A program made the position numbers and the translations under genes. Below, piece after piece: positions 11,118-22,309 of a stretch of DNA of 64,000 nucleotides. This DNA comes from Aristolochia californica (Eukaryota > Streptophyta > Magnoliopsida > Piperales > Aristolochiaceae), in NCBI GenBank assembly GCA_029961685.1, contig JARWKL010000010.1:1054001-1118000 (forward strand). The letters are read 5' to 3'. Under the pieces are notes generated by a model. It was given only the letters and a program-made list of their open reading frames with translations, searched no databases and was not told the DNA's origin. Positions within the stretch are counted from its first letter, which is position 1, and every line of letters begins with the position of its first letter.

Positions 11118-12584
11118 TTCCCGTGTGACTCCCACCTCTTCTACAAATTTTTACTATTTCATCGGGGCCCACTTCACAAACAGATCGCAGCCACCCAAAC
11201 CCATCCACCCGGCCCCACCACCCCTTCTGCAACTTCTTCCCCAAATGCCACCCTACGCCCACTTAATCTTCCTAATCCTACAATCTCTTCGTTCAACTCC
11301 CATTCGTCGACCTCCCTAGAAAACTCGATCTCACTCTCGCCCTCACCTTCTCGGCCTGCTTCCACCCCCTCTCCTCGCGTTGTTCCCATCTCGCCTGAAA
11401 TTTGAGCCTCATCCCCAGCAAATCCGGCCACTCTATCGTTCTCCCCTTCTCTGTCTGTTACCACCCCCTCTCCTTGCGTTGTTCGTCTCTCGCCTGAAAC
11501 TCGGTCCAGTCCCCAAAAAATTCGGCATCTTTCTCGCCCTCCACTCCTCTGGCCGATTCCCACTCCTTTGATCTCGCTATGCCCACCTCGCCGAGTCTCA
11601 CGACCCAGTTGGTTGCTCCTATCTCCACGCCGTCGCCACCTCCAGATGCCCACGCTACGCACCCTCCACATGTATGTTTTCCATCCTTCTCTTCCGTACA
11701 TAATCCACCTTTTGATTTTCCCTCCACCACCAATGCTTCTGCTCCACCCTCTCATCCTACAACCCGCTCTCAAAATAACATTCACAAACCTAAGAAATTT
11801 TTTGACCTCCACACTACCCTCACAAACTCCTCTCCCATCGAACCGACAAGTTACACCCAGGCTCAGAAATCTTTTCATTGGCGTCAGGCCATGAGTGATG
11901 AATACACTGCTCTCCAAAAAAACAATACATGGTCCTTAGTTCCATCCTCTCCCACCCAAAATGTTGTCGACTGTAAATGGGTTTTTTCGGATAAAAATCA
12001 ATCATGATGGAGCCGTTGGTCGTTACAAGGCTCGCCTTGTTGCCAACGGCTTTCACCAGTATCTTGGTGTTGATTTCTCTCAAACATTTAGCCATGTTGT
12101 AAAACTGGCGACTGTTTGTTTAATTCTTGGTATTGCCATCTCTCGGGGCTGGTCCTTGCGCCAGTTGGATGTTAACAACACCTTTTTACAAGGCACCTTG
12201 TCTGACAATGTTTGTATGCAACAACCACAAGGCTTCGTGCATCCTCAATTTCCAAATCATGTATGTAAATTACACAAAGCTATCTATGGTCTATGTCATG
12301 CTCCTCGTGCATGGTACAATGAGTTGCGCACATTCCTTCTTGTTGCAAGTTTCACTGCTTCCCGTTGTGACACCTCCTTGTTTATTCGCACGTCTATTTC
12401 CGACACTCTATATCTTCTTGTCTATGTCGATGATATCATCCTCGCTTGTTCCAGTAATGCTCTTATCCAACAGTTTATTACATGTCTCTCTGATCTGTTC
12501 TCATTGAAAGATTTGGGTCCTCTACACTTCTTCCTCGGTGTTGAAGCTTCTCGCACATCCTCTGGCCTTCATCTCTCTGAATGA
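11118..12584 (+). pseudogene. Copia element 1 linker and reverse transcriptase
   Basis: A proline-rich linker (about 11100-11780) leads into FHWRQAMSDEYTAL and NTWSLVPS, the usual start of the copia reverse transcriptase. A frame slip near 12000 separates this from VGRYKARLVANGFHQ and LRQLDVNNTFLQGTL. QQPQGFVHP, LHKAIYGL and the catalytic YVDDIIL motif follow. A stop (TGA) falls at 12582-12584 after FFLGVEA. The domain order is complete but broken by at least two lesions. Confidence 0.85.
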
Positions 12585-13382
12585 AAATATATTCGGGATT
12601 TGCTTGTCAAAACTAAAATGGATGAGGCAAAACTTGTTAGCACTCCAATGTCGTCTACTAAGACTCTTCTCCTAAATGATGGTTCTCCTGCTTGTGATGC
12701 TACTTAATATAGGCAGGTTCTCGGCTAGTTTTAATACTTGTCTCTTACCCGACCTGATGTTTCATTTGTTGTTAACAAACTATTCCAATATGCATCAACC
12801 ATCTACTGCTCATTGGGCTATTGCGAAACATGTTCTTCTTTATCTCAAAGGTACTATGGACTATGGCCTGTTTCTTCGCTCTCACACCTCCCTTGCTCTC
12901 CATGCCTTTGCTGATGCTGGTTATGCTGGCAATAAAGATAATTATTCCTCTACTTCCGCATATGTTATCTTTCTTGGATCTAATCCTGTCAGTTGGAGTT
13001 CCAAGAAACAATCAACGATTTCCAGGTCAACTACAAAAGCAGAATATCGTGCCATTGCATCTACTATTGCTGAGGTTAACTAGATCACTGATCTTCTTCA
13101 GGAACTTGGAATTGAGCTGCCTGTTGTTCCCACGGTCTATTGTGATAATGTAGGAGCCACATATGCATGTGCGAATCCTGTGTTTCATTCTCGCATGAAA
13201 CATATCGCAATCGACTTTCACTTCGTTTGAGATCAAATTACCAAGAACCAACTTCAGGTTTCGCATGTTCATATTGTTGATCAGTTAGCAGACTCGCTCA
13301 CGAAACCTTTGGCCAAAACGTTGTTTCAATCTCATCGTTCCAAGCTTAGCATTCTTTTGAATGTTTTGCGCTTTCAAGGGCA
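12585..13382 (+). pseudogene. Copia element 1 RNase H region
   Basis: Contains AIAKHVLLYLKGTMDYGL, FADAGYAGNKDNYSSTSAY and SKKQSTISRSTTKAEYRAIA, which are RNase H landmarks of copia elements. Further down are CDNVGATY and a DQLADSLTKPL-like end. In-frame stops near 12706 and 13081 interrupt it. A short purine tract and the 3' LTR follow directly. Confidence 0.8.
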
Positions 13383-13577
13383 TGATAGAACGTAGTTGTA
13401 AGCTATATATTAGCCCCACTTTCCTTTACTTAGTCAGTTGCAGATCGTGTATATTGTGTACTATCATGTGTTGTTAGTGTCCTGGTTTGTCCCCATATTT
13501 GTAGGACACTACATCTACCTCCTTGTATATGTATTACTTGATATTAAAATGAAAAGATAAGCCGTTGATATTCTTTA
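13383..13577 (+). repeat. 3' LTR of copia element 1
   Basis: 195 bp, matching the 5' LTR end to end without indels. Followed by the target duplication ATAGA at 13578-13582. Confidence 0.92.
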
Positions 13578-14394
13578 ATAGATACTAGTCATCAAGTTGT
13601 TTTGCTTGAGTTTTGGTATTACACTTCAATTCGTTGTTAATGTTGATGATAAGTTTGCAGCTATTTTCTTTTTTCTCTTTTGAATGACAATTACGATTTT
13701 TGAGACGCAGGCCCATGTGGGCAAGCAGCCAATAGCAAGGTGGTACCACCCACCAGAGGTTGATTACAGGCTCTCTCTTCTGCCGCCAAACGCGAAAGGC
13801 CTAGTGGTTTGGATAATCGAAGATAAGGTGTGCGCCATGTTCAGTGATTGGCATTTTGTGCATCATATAGACTAAAAAGAAAAGAAAGTTCTGCATCTAC
13901 TGGAAGGAGCAATTTAGAAGATGTCTACTATATATGTTTCAATTTTTATCTCTTTTCTTGCTGTCAGGTTTTATCCAAAGCTGAACTACAATTCCTTGCT
14001 CTGCTTCCAAGCCTCCGGCCCAAAGTCAAGGTCATTGCAGAATACGACAACTGGTAAGTTTAAGGCAGTAGGAACTAAAAAATTGTTTGTATCATTATAT
14101 GAAACCAAAATGATAAAAAATTATTGTCTTTGACTAATTTTTCCAATGATAAAATTCTCTTTTTGATCTATTTTCTTTGATTTGTGCCTTCTCTGTGTAT
14201 GTTTTTTCTCATTGTTTCCTATTCAAGAAGTAAGAGGTTCATGGGATAAGAGAAATCGCAGAATTGGAGTGAAGATTTTCCATATCTCTTGTAACTTAAA
14301 AAAAAAAATAGGACCTAAGTCATCCACTAGCTCAAATTTGTCATTTTATATGGAGTGTAAAAAGGATGAAAAGAGTGACTAAATCCCTATTTTC

Positions 14395-14598
14395 GAAGTG
14401 TTGATTATAAAGATGTTGAAGCTCTCTAAATATCCTGAAGAGCATACATTGAGAAAGATAACCAATGAGACAATTGAATCAATGGCTCAATCATTTGAAG
14501 TGTTGATTATAAAGATGTTGAAGCTCCCTAAATATCCTGAAGAGCACACATTGAGAAAGGTAATCAATGAGACAATTGAATCAATGGCTCAATCAAGT
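14395..14598 (+). repeat. Two-copy 102-bp tandem repeat in ndhN intron 3
   Basis: Units 14395-14496 and 14497-14598 both start GAAGTGTTGATTATAAAG and end near CAATGGCTCAATCA, with only a few differences. The unit is 34 codons, so an open frame (LIIKMLKL, KYPEEHTLRK, NETIESMAQS) passes through both copies. It sits between ndhN exons 3 and 4 and is not part of NdhN. Confidence 0.85.
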
Positions 14599-14859
14599 TT
14601 GCCAAAATGGATTTATTTGTATTCTTGATATAGTATTTGCATTTCCTAATTCTGGTCAAGTTATGACAATACAAGGTTGGGTTTGATTAAATTCATGCAT
14701 CATTGCCATTCGTTGAAGCAGGGAAAGTTAATTTGGATTAATGGGTTTAAGGCTTGCGAATAATGCTCAAAATCCTAGCTTTGTTCCAACAGGAGAAATT
14801 TCATGTGGAAACCACTCGAAGAAATTGCAGGGCTGCCATCTAAAACCAGTCTAGTGTAA

Positions 14860-17800
14860 TCCTGTGTACTAGTTTATTGAGAACAGAGACTCAGAAGATC
14901 CTCTCTTATATGTTCATTTGTTGTCTTTTTGTATTTATTTTGGAGATGCAAATGACTAGTATGTAAATCTGCCCATTTATCATTTTAACTCAGAGTAAAT
15001 ATTTGGACCGTCCTACACGAGGTACATTTCAATGGTTTCACAGGATAAGAGGATGAAAATCGACTCAGTTGTCGGTCGACGAGCTATCTTTACTGTTGGT
15101 TCAATGTTATCATTCTTTGATCATTACATGAGAATGAGATAGTCAGTTATGCTTGAATTATGGAAGTCCAAATTCATGGAAATGCAATCAATTTTTGAAT
15201 TTTTTTGAAGTCCATATGAATTTCTAATCTCCCAAGTGATTTCTCAAAGTACTAGTGCCATTAAGAGTGAAAAATATGTACTTTTGGTAGAGTTTCGCGT
15301 TGAAAACTAAGTATTTCTGAGCATTAGTGTTAAGATCTGATTTAGATCTTTGGTTTCTCAATTATGGAAGATGAATTTTTAAGGTCTCATGGGGAATAAA
15401 CCTAGAGGGTGGGTGGGTGGGTGGGGGGTGATAGGTTTGTTAACTTTTCTTGCTAGTTTTAACTTATTTTGGTTAATCCTTATATTGTAGTTATCTTTAC
15501 AACTAATATAAGTGCTTGCACAATCTTGCAATTTATGTTTATACAAAATATTCAATATAAGGGGAAGCAATCATGTATCAAGAACAAACAAGATTTTTTG
15601 GTGGTTCACAATCCTTTTGTGGATTGTTAATCCCCCAAGCACCTCGAAGCTTCATTAAGTTTGTTTGTCATGCAACATCTACAACAAACGCCACTAAGGC
15701 CAATTACAATGCTGCCTATAGAAGAACTTATGTCACTCAATTAACCACAACAATCAATTTATAGTAGTACACCCTCACTTAGATTACAATAGCTAACTAG
15801 GCACACTAGCATGGAACCTTGAAGTGATTTTCCAACAACTTATTAGGTTATACTAGCCTATAAGGGATTTTCAACAGCTAGTTAGGCACACTAGCTTAGA
15901 CCCACAAAGGGATTTTCCAACTTCTTACTAGGTTATACAAGCGTAGACCTTCACAAGGGTTTTTAGTAGCATACTAGGCACACCAGCCTTGACCCAAAAG
16001 GGATTTTCAGCACCGCCCGCATAGGTAAGGTCTTACGGCTTATAGCTAATGCCACTTGTCAACTTTTACTCAGCAACTTCCCAACTTCTACAACTTAGCC
16101 AAAATAGTTTCTCAACATTTACAACTCAAGCAACTTCTCTCATATAATTTTTAATAGCTAATGCACTTTCTTAGTCTCTACATCTCAACCACCTCAAATT
16201 CTCAATTTCTATATTTCAACCACAACAACTTTGCTACTTCTACAAGCCAACTCCAACAACTTCTCTCAATAAATTAAATGTTACAGATGGTCTTGCCTAC
16301 CCAAAATTTGACCCAATTGGCAATGTTTAATTGGTTACAATATAACTTAATGTAAACTGCTTTTCAATAGGCAAATTTAGCGATGTACGCTTAATCAAAT
16401 AGGTACTCTAGTTCGTAAGCACCTATTTAAATAACCAACAACTCGAGAAAGTCTTTGGTGACTAGATTGGAAATATATACACAATGTTAAGATGGAATTG
16501 ATTTTTCAAATTGGGAAAAATACAAAGCAACTCAATGTAATGTAATATATATTTAAAAATACAACCCAAGAGTAGTAATCCAAACGTTAGTGGATAATTT
16601 CAATGAGTAATATCACTAGTTTAGAGTACTCTACCAAATATAATCAATATGTTTCAAGGTATATGCTTATATATACTTGGATTTGAAAACTTATCCCCAA
16701 ATCTCAATATTTCACGAAACCCATTTCAAATGCCCCCACCAAATTAGAATACTTGCATATGTAAAATGATTAGAAAGTAAAAGATCAAGCAAATTTCTTT
16801 TCAAATGGAAGTCAATCACATAAACACTTAAAACACAACTTTTGAATCAAATATGATTCCAAAATTACTAGGCAAATGTTCAAAATATATATATCTAAGT
16901 ATTCAATCAAGATTTGAAAGAACAAGTGTTGCAATACTTAACTCAATGGAGGGAACTATCGTTTTTGACTTTCTTGGAAGCTTGGGAGAGGGAAAAGTCC
17001 TCTCAAATCATGTGTGAAGGTTTAAGAGTCTGGGAAAATGTTTTAGCCAAGAGAGAAATTCATTTTGGATGAGTTTGGCTTAAATATAAGGTTCTCAAAC
17101 ATTCAAAACCCGATGGGTTAGAAACAGTTTTTTTGTCATCTAGCAAAGATGGGTGGTCAAAATTAGGTAAAAAATAATCTAAAAATATGCATTAAATCCT
17201 ATTTTTAATGTTGAACACAATGTTAGGTTGCAATATTTGGAGACCTACAGCTCCTGAAAATGAGCATGAAAGATTGTAGATTTAAATTTTTGCATAGAGG
17301 GTTCGAATCCTATGCTTAGGGTTTGTATCCATACATGGGTTTGAATCCACTTTTAATTCCAAAAGTTTATGTAACTAGGGTTCACATCCTTTTTATTTTC
17401 TCTTCTTTCTTAGGGATTCACATCCTATCCCTTGGGTTTGAATCCTCCTAGGGGTGGGAATTGGGTCAGGTTTTCGGGGAACCCAATTCGACCTTACCCA
17501 AAAAACTCGGGTTCGGGGCCGCCTCGGATTTAAGTCGGGTTTATGGGAATGAAGTGGGGATGGGGTTACAAGGATGGTGATTAGATTGGGATCGGGTTTG
17601 GTGATTCAGAATTTTTTTTTGGATTTTTTGGTTTTTAGTTTGTGTTTTGGGGTCAGAGTCAAGAATTGAGTTTGGATTTGGGTTTGATAAACCCTACCCC
17701 GACCCGACCTGTGCCCACCTCTAAATCCTCCCATGTTCTATACCTCCTAGTGGGTTCTACACTTCCCATTGGGTTCTACACCTCCCATTGGGTTCTACAC

Positions 17801-19066
17801 CTTTTCTTCTTTTGAACTTGCTATTTCTGCATTCCTATTAAAACCCGAATAAGATTGAATTTTTAATCTCATCCGTACCCCATAATATAAAAATTCGTAG
17901 TTGTTCAGTGATTGGACTTAACTTTCTCTTTTGTCTATGCCTTCAATAAGTGAAATATTGACCTATTGTTCTTCTATTTTCTGTAACTTGTTTAATTCAT
18001 AAGGGCATAAAACATATTCATAAAAGATTCAAAAGTTTTGGTATTCTAAACTTATACCTTTCCATATTATTTTATAATTTTTTATAATATTATAATTATT
18101 TATTAAAATAAAATAAGATTAGATAAAATATGGGAGGTATATAAGTATTGCAACCCCCATGAATCGAGCTTAGGCAAAACTATCCCTAACTCTTCCTTAG
18201 TGTTTTGTTTTCTGCTTTTTGGTTAATTATGTCTTATCCCATGGGATGGAAGGTCTAGCAAGTTAAGTTGGGATGAGTTCCACATTTAAGCCAACAAGTT
18301 GTAGTGTTGTTAGGGATGAGCACACACACTTCCTTATAGTGATTTGGGCTCACATGGAAATGATCTATTAAAATAAAATAAAATCTAGAGCCTCTAAAAG
18401 TGAGGGTTGTGATTGTCACCCTATGATGCATGTATCCTTTTCAAAGGACTAAAAATAGTCTATATAGGCCTATTTGTTTTTTAGTTTTAGAAAATCCCAA
18501 CTTGAAAATGAGATTAGTTAAACATAATGACAACCAAACTCGCCCTTAAACAGCTCAATTGACCAATCACCTGGTTCGTCTTCAAACCCGGCCACTAGGA
18601 CTCAAAACTCTTCTAGGGGTTTACTCCCAAATTAATCGGTCTATGCTATGGCCCTAATTTAAAGCAGGTTGGGCAATCTCTACCTAAAAGTATGAATGAT
18701 AGAGATAAAGATCAAAGTAAACTACTAAGTAACCAAAGAAACTCAAAATTTCCCTTAGTATCTTGAAAATATTCTTATTCCATGGTACTTAAATAATCTC
18801 AAATATAATGAGTAATTACTTACTACTACCTTTTGAAGTGCATCCAGTATCATCTGTGGAGATGTTTTTCTGTTCATCCAAATAAGGAGATCTTTTTTCT
18901 TGTTTGTTGTATTATCAGTTTGGATTTATTATAGGAGAAATAAAGCTTGGTTGAAAGTCTTCTTCAAATCCTTATTAAAACGTTTAGGTCAGTGCAATTT
19001 GGTCGGTTCGTCCTCACTCCCTGCCAGACTTTGTTATAGAAATGGATGCCAACATGTTGACCTAAC

Positions 19067-19071
<5 letters not shown>
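14860..19071. other. Intergenic spacer between ndhN and the P450 cluster
   Basis: No gene is supported. It holds a G-run (15407-15430) and a degenerate repeat region at about 15590-16070 whose blocks (TAGGCACACTAG, AAGGGATTTTC) recur every 50-70 bp. Parts of that region resemble, in reverse orientation, the blocks at 28250-28420, 38370-38500 and 50580-50740. A 21-bp motif with GGGTTCTACACCTCCCATT repeats three times near 17752-17802. A GGGTCGGG-like stretch lies near 17455-17710. Confidence 0.5.

Positions 19072-19102
<31 letters not shown>
19071..19102 (+). repeat. (GA)n microsatellite in the 5' leader of CYP714 gene 1
   Basis: An AGAG run of about 30 nt ends at ATATGG, directly before the ATG at 19103. 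GA tracts in plant leaders can bind GAGA-binding (BBR/BPC) proteins; whether this one does is unknown. Confidence 0.85.
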
Positions 19103-19103
<1 letters not shown>

Positions 19104-22100
19104 TGGAGGCAGCGTGCAGTCTCATACTCTCATTAACATTTCTGGGTTTCATCACCATTCTGCTGTATCTCTACACCCAGTTATGGTGGAAGCCCGAGAG
19201 GACCCGGGAGAGGCTCCGGCGCCAAGGAATCCGAGGCCCTCCTCCTTCCTTTCTGCTCGGAAACATCCCGGAGATGAAACGGATGGCAGCCGCATCCACT
19301 CCCACCGGCGGCGGCGGAAAGGTGGATCACCAGTATATCTCGAGGCTCTTCCCTTACTTCCAGCGATGGACGGAGATATACGGTACGTTATCGGTTACCC
19401 CTATCACACCCCCTTCTTCTCTACGCTTCAGATTCTTCTTTGTACAGCGGAAAAAAGCAGAATCCGCCATGGCTGTCGTCCACTAATCTTAGTTTTTTCT
19501 TAATTTTTTATTTCATCTTTGAAGTTGGCTACAATAAGATAATGACTCGTATAATATAAATAAATAATTCTCTTAAACTACTCTTTCATCTAAGATAATA
19601 AATTCGCATAGGAATGGGTGCATTAGCGTCGCATTATATTATGTTTTTACGTAATAATATTGTTAAATCAAGCATCACAACCCATCTAACATCCATTACG
19701 TTTCAGATTTTGGAGAGTTTCTTTTGGGACGTCCACCACAATTAATGAGATAGTTCTTATTTTCCTAAGGAAGAAGACAACCACCACAATTAATGAGATG
19801 GTTCTTATTTTCCTAAGGAAGACGACAACCACCACATTTTGACCTATATGGTTATATTTAGAAATGTCTCAACTTCTTTGTTTGGGTTCATCCTGGGTTT
19901 AGGCATTCAATTTTTCCTACCTATGTCATAAATAATATATTCTTATTTGACGTGAATAAAATTTTCGTTATGTCACGATCTTATGTTGTTAATTAGCTCC
20001 AACTGACCGGTTGTGAAACCTAAAAAGATGGTTGAGTCTAGTTTCATTAGGAACTATTTGTGACACGATAAGAAACTGACCGATTTTGGCCAATATTGAC
20101 CAACTTTTCTATTGAAAAATTTCTTTGACTTGTTTTGATATTTGTTGGTATGGGATAGTTAGTTCACAGATAAATTTGACATGACTAATCAGATTTTGAG
20201 TTATTTTAGGCCTTGTGGAACTCCGATTCAGACGAGAGATCGAGTTCCACTGATCTTGATTCAATCGACCAGTTTGGTCTAAGTTTTCTTAAAAAAAAAA
20301 AAAAGATATAATTAAAGAAAATTTATTATGGCAAATTATTTATAAAAATCACTACTAATAAAATATTAAGGGGAATAACTATCGAATAAAACTAACCAAA
20401 CACTAATTATAACACATTTCACTTTTTAAATACTTAGCTTAATTTACTTGTTTCTTGGTTGTAGGTCCAATATATTTGTATTCAACAGGCAACATACAAC
20501 TTCTATATGTGAATGACTATGATCTACTAAAGGAAATAAGCCTCTATACATCATTCAACTTAGGCAAACCTTCCTACATGAAGAAAGATCGTGGACCTTT
20601 GTTTGGTGAAGGCATTTTAGCATCCAATGGGGCACAATGGGCTCACCAAAGGAAGATCATAGCTCCAGAGTTCTTCATGGACAAAGTAAAGGTACGAGAA
20701 TATTGTTTTAAAGTACTTAGGGATAAATAGTATTAATGAATAGTCTCAAATAGATTAGATAATATAAAGATATTGAATCTATTAGTTGAAAAAGAGGTTT
20801 CCTAAGTTGGCTAGTCATTTTGGGATGGGCATTAGACCTAACTTTACATGGTATCAGAGTATGCACTCATATGTGGGCCTCTATCCAAATTATCTACATG
20901 TAGAGTCACAAAAGAGGGCTTACACATGAGGGGGAGTGTTAAGGAACAGTTCCACATGGATTACCGAGTACAAAAGTTTTGAGTTGATTAATTGTTGGCT
21001 AGTTATTTTGGGATGAACCTTGTACCTAATTTCACAAATAGGAGGTTCATGGTATTTCTCTGTGTTTGAATTCTGGTAGGGCATGGTGGGGCTGATGGTG
21101 GACTCTACAATACCATTGCTTGAATCATGGGAGAAGAGAATTGAAAGGGAAGGAGGGATAGCAGAGATAAAAGTTGATGAGGATTTAAGAAACTTGTCTG
21201 CAGATATAATCTCAAGAGCATCCTTTGGGAGCTCCTATGTTAGAGGGAAGGAGATTTTTTCAAAGATAAGGGCACTTCAGAAGGCCATGTCTGAAAAAAG
21301 CTTACTTATTGGGGTTCCAGGTTCCTGGTATGTTGTTTTTCCATCCTATCAGAAGTTAAAGGACTTGATTTTCTTCTTTTTTTTTTTATTTAAAAAAAAA
21401 GTCTGCCAGGTTCCTCCCTACCAAGAACAACAGGAGGATATGGAGCTTAGAGAGACAAATCCGTCAACTCATCTTAAAGGTCGTGAAGGACCGTGAAGCA
21501 GAATCGGTACTGTCCTCTTCATCTCCCGACAGAGACCTGCTGCAATCTCTCATCGACTCCTCCAAGTCCAGCAATGCTTATACTACAATCGATCGCTTCA
21601 TCGTCGACAACTGCAAGAACATATACTTCGCCGGCCATGAAACCACTGCAGTGACTATCTCCTGGTGCTTGATGTTACTTGCCATTCACCCAGAGTGGCA
21701 AGAACGGGCTCGCGAGGAGGTTGCCGAGGCTTCCTCCGGAGGTTTGCCGGACACCGACACGATCCGTAAATTGAAAATAGTAAGCGACCTTTCGTTAGTT
21801 CATTTACTATGAGTTTGCTTTCTGCGTTGTATTAAAGTTGGGTCTAAATTGATTACAAAATGCAGTTGACGATGGTGATTCAGGAGACTCTCCGGCTGTA
21901 CCCGCCGGCGGCCTTCGCGTCAAGGGAAGCCCTGGAGGAGATAAAGATTGGCAGCATCTGCGTCCCCAAAGGCGTCAACATGTGGATACCCATCTCCAAA
22001 TTTCACCAAGACGCCGAAATGTGGGGAGCTGATGCCCATGAGTTCAATCCCGAGAGGTTCTCTCATGGAATCTCCGGCGCCTGCAAGCTTCGTCACATTT

Positions 22101-22309
22101 ACACTCCGTTTGGAGTAGGGGCTCGGACCTGCATTGGACAAAGCTTCGCCATGGTAGAACTCAAGGTCGTCCTCGCCTGTATCCTCTCCAAGTTCACCTT
22201 CACCCTCTCCCCCAGGTATCGGCATTCACCTGCGTTTAGGTTGACAATGAGCCCTGCTCATGGCGTCGATCTCATGGTGAAGAAAGTGCAGAAGGGGAAT
22301 AACTGGTAG
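19103..22309 (+). CDS. Cytochrome P450, CYP714-like (gene 1)
   Basis: Five exons: 19103-19382, 20465-20691, 21080-21327, 21410-21779, 21866-22309; every junction is GT-AG and the frame joins to 522 residues. Landmarks: N-terminal membrane anchor (about 5-27), hinge [13 protein letters not shown], canonical I-helix AGHETT (326-331), ExxR ETLR (382-385), PERF (437-440), and heme loop [10 protein letters not shown] with Cys464. The KGMVGLMV-type start of exon 3 and overall layout fit CYP714 (CYP72 clan). Known CYP714s are ER-bound mono-oxygenases that oxidise gibberellins or related diterpenes and triterpenes; the substrate here is unknown. Intron 2 carries a TRIM. It is the most divergent complete member of the array and the only one with the standard acid in the I-helix. 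Confidence 0.93.
20731..21036 (+). mobile_element. TRIM element in intron 2 of CYP714 gene 1
   Basis: LTRs are 20731-20848 and 20937-21036; both contain a TTAG-TTG...GCTAGT-ATTTTGGGATG block. A primer-binding site TGGTATCAGAG follows the left LTR (20849-20859) and a GAGGGGGAG purine tract precedes the right one (20928-20936). A perfect 5-bp target duplication AATAG flanks it (20726-20730, 21037-21041). There is no coding capacity. The host exons splice cleanly around it. Confidence 0.85.

Larger units (their letters stand above)
8447..13577 (+). mobile_element. Ty1/copia LTR retrotransposon (element 1), full length but decayed
   Basis: 5,131 bp, inserted in ndhN intron 1 in the gene's orientation. 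Both LTRs are 195 bp (8447-8641, 13383-13577), start TGATAGAACG and end GATATTCTTTA. The target duplication is ATAGA (8442-8446, 13578-13582). A weak primer-binding site (GGTGTCAGAG, 8643-8652) follows the left LTR and a short purine tract (AAGGGCA) precedes the right one. Domains run gag, protease, integrase, reverse transcriptase, RNase H: copia order. By eye I count about 15 LTR differences, so it is not recent. The coding region is split by several stops and frameshifts. Short LTRs and total size resemble the Ale/Retrofit group, which is only a suggestion. Confidence 0.93.
7761..14859 (+). pseudogene. ndhN: NDH complex subunit N (NdhN), chloroplastic; four exons, probably non-functional
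   Basis: NdhN is a peripheral subunit of the thylakoid NADH dehydrogenase-like complex (cyclic electron flow). Exons: 7761-8132, 13711-13827, 13968-14053, 14793-14859. Exon 1 encodes a Ser/Thr-rich transit peptide, then DFIGGDL, IYGPHEGGYEGRYL and GYYFLDLSARGLGDLETTL. Exon 2 encodes AHVGKQPIARWYHPPEVDYR to the ...GLVVWIIEDK end. Exon 3 encodes SKAELQFLALLPSLRPKVKVIAE. Exon 4 encodes FMWKPLEEIAGLPSK and a stop. Order and lengths match NdhN closely. Introns 2 and 3 have normal GT-AG ends and phases join correctly. Lesions: in-frame TGA at codon 24 (7830-7832) with no later in-frame ATG in exon 1; the expected GT donor after CCG (8132) reads AT; a TRIM sits in the leader; intron 1 (5.6 kb) holds a copia element. 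Sequencing error at the two point lesions is the main alternative. Confidence 0.85.

Noticed and set aside
11174..11917. 247-residue open frame on the minus strand
   Set aside because: It is antisense to the proline-rich linker and reverse-transcriptase start of copia element 1. Composition explains it and no domain is present.
20731..21036. Extra exon in intron 2 of CYP714 gene 1
   Set aside because: The sequence is a TRIM with LTRs, primer site and target duplication, and flanking exons join in frame without it.
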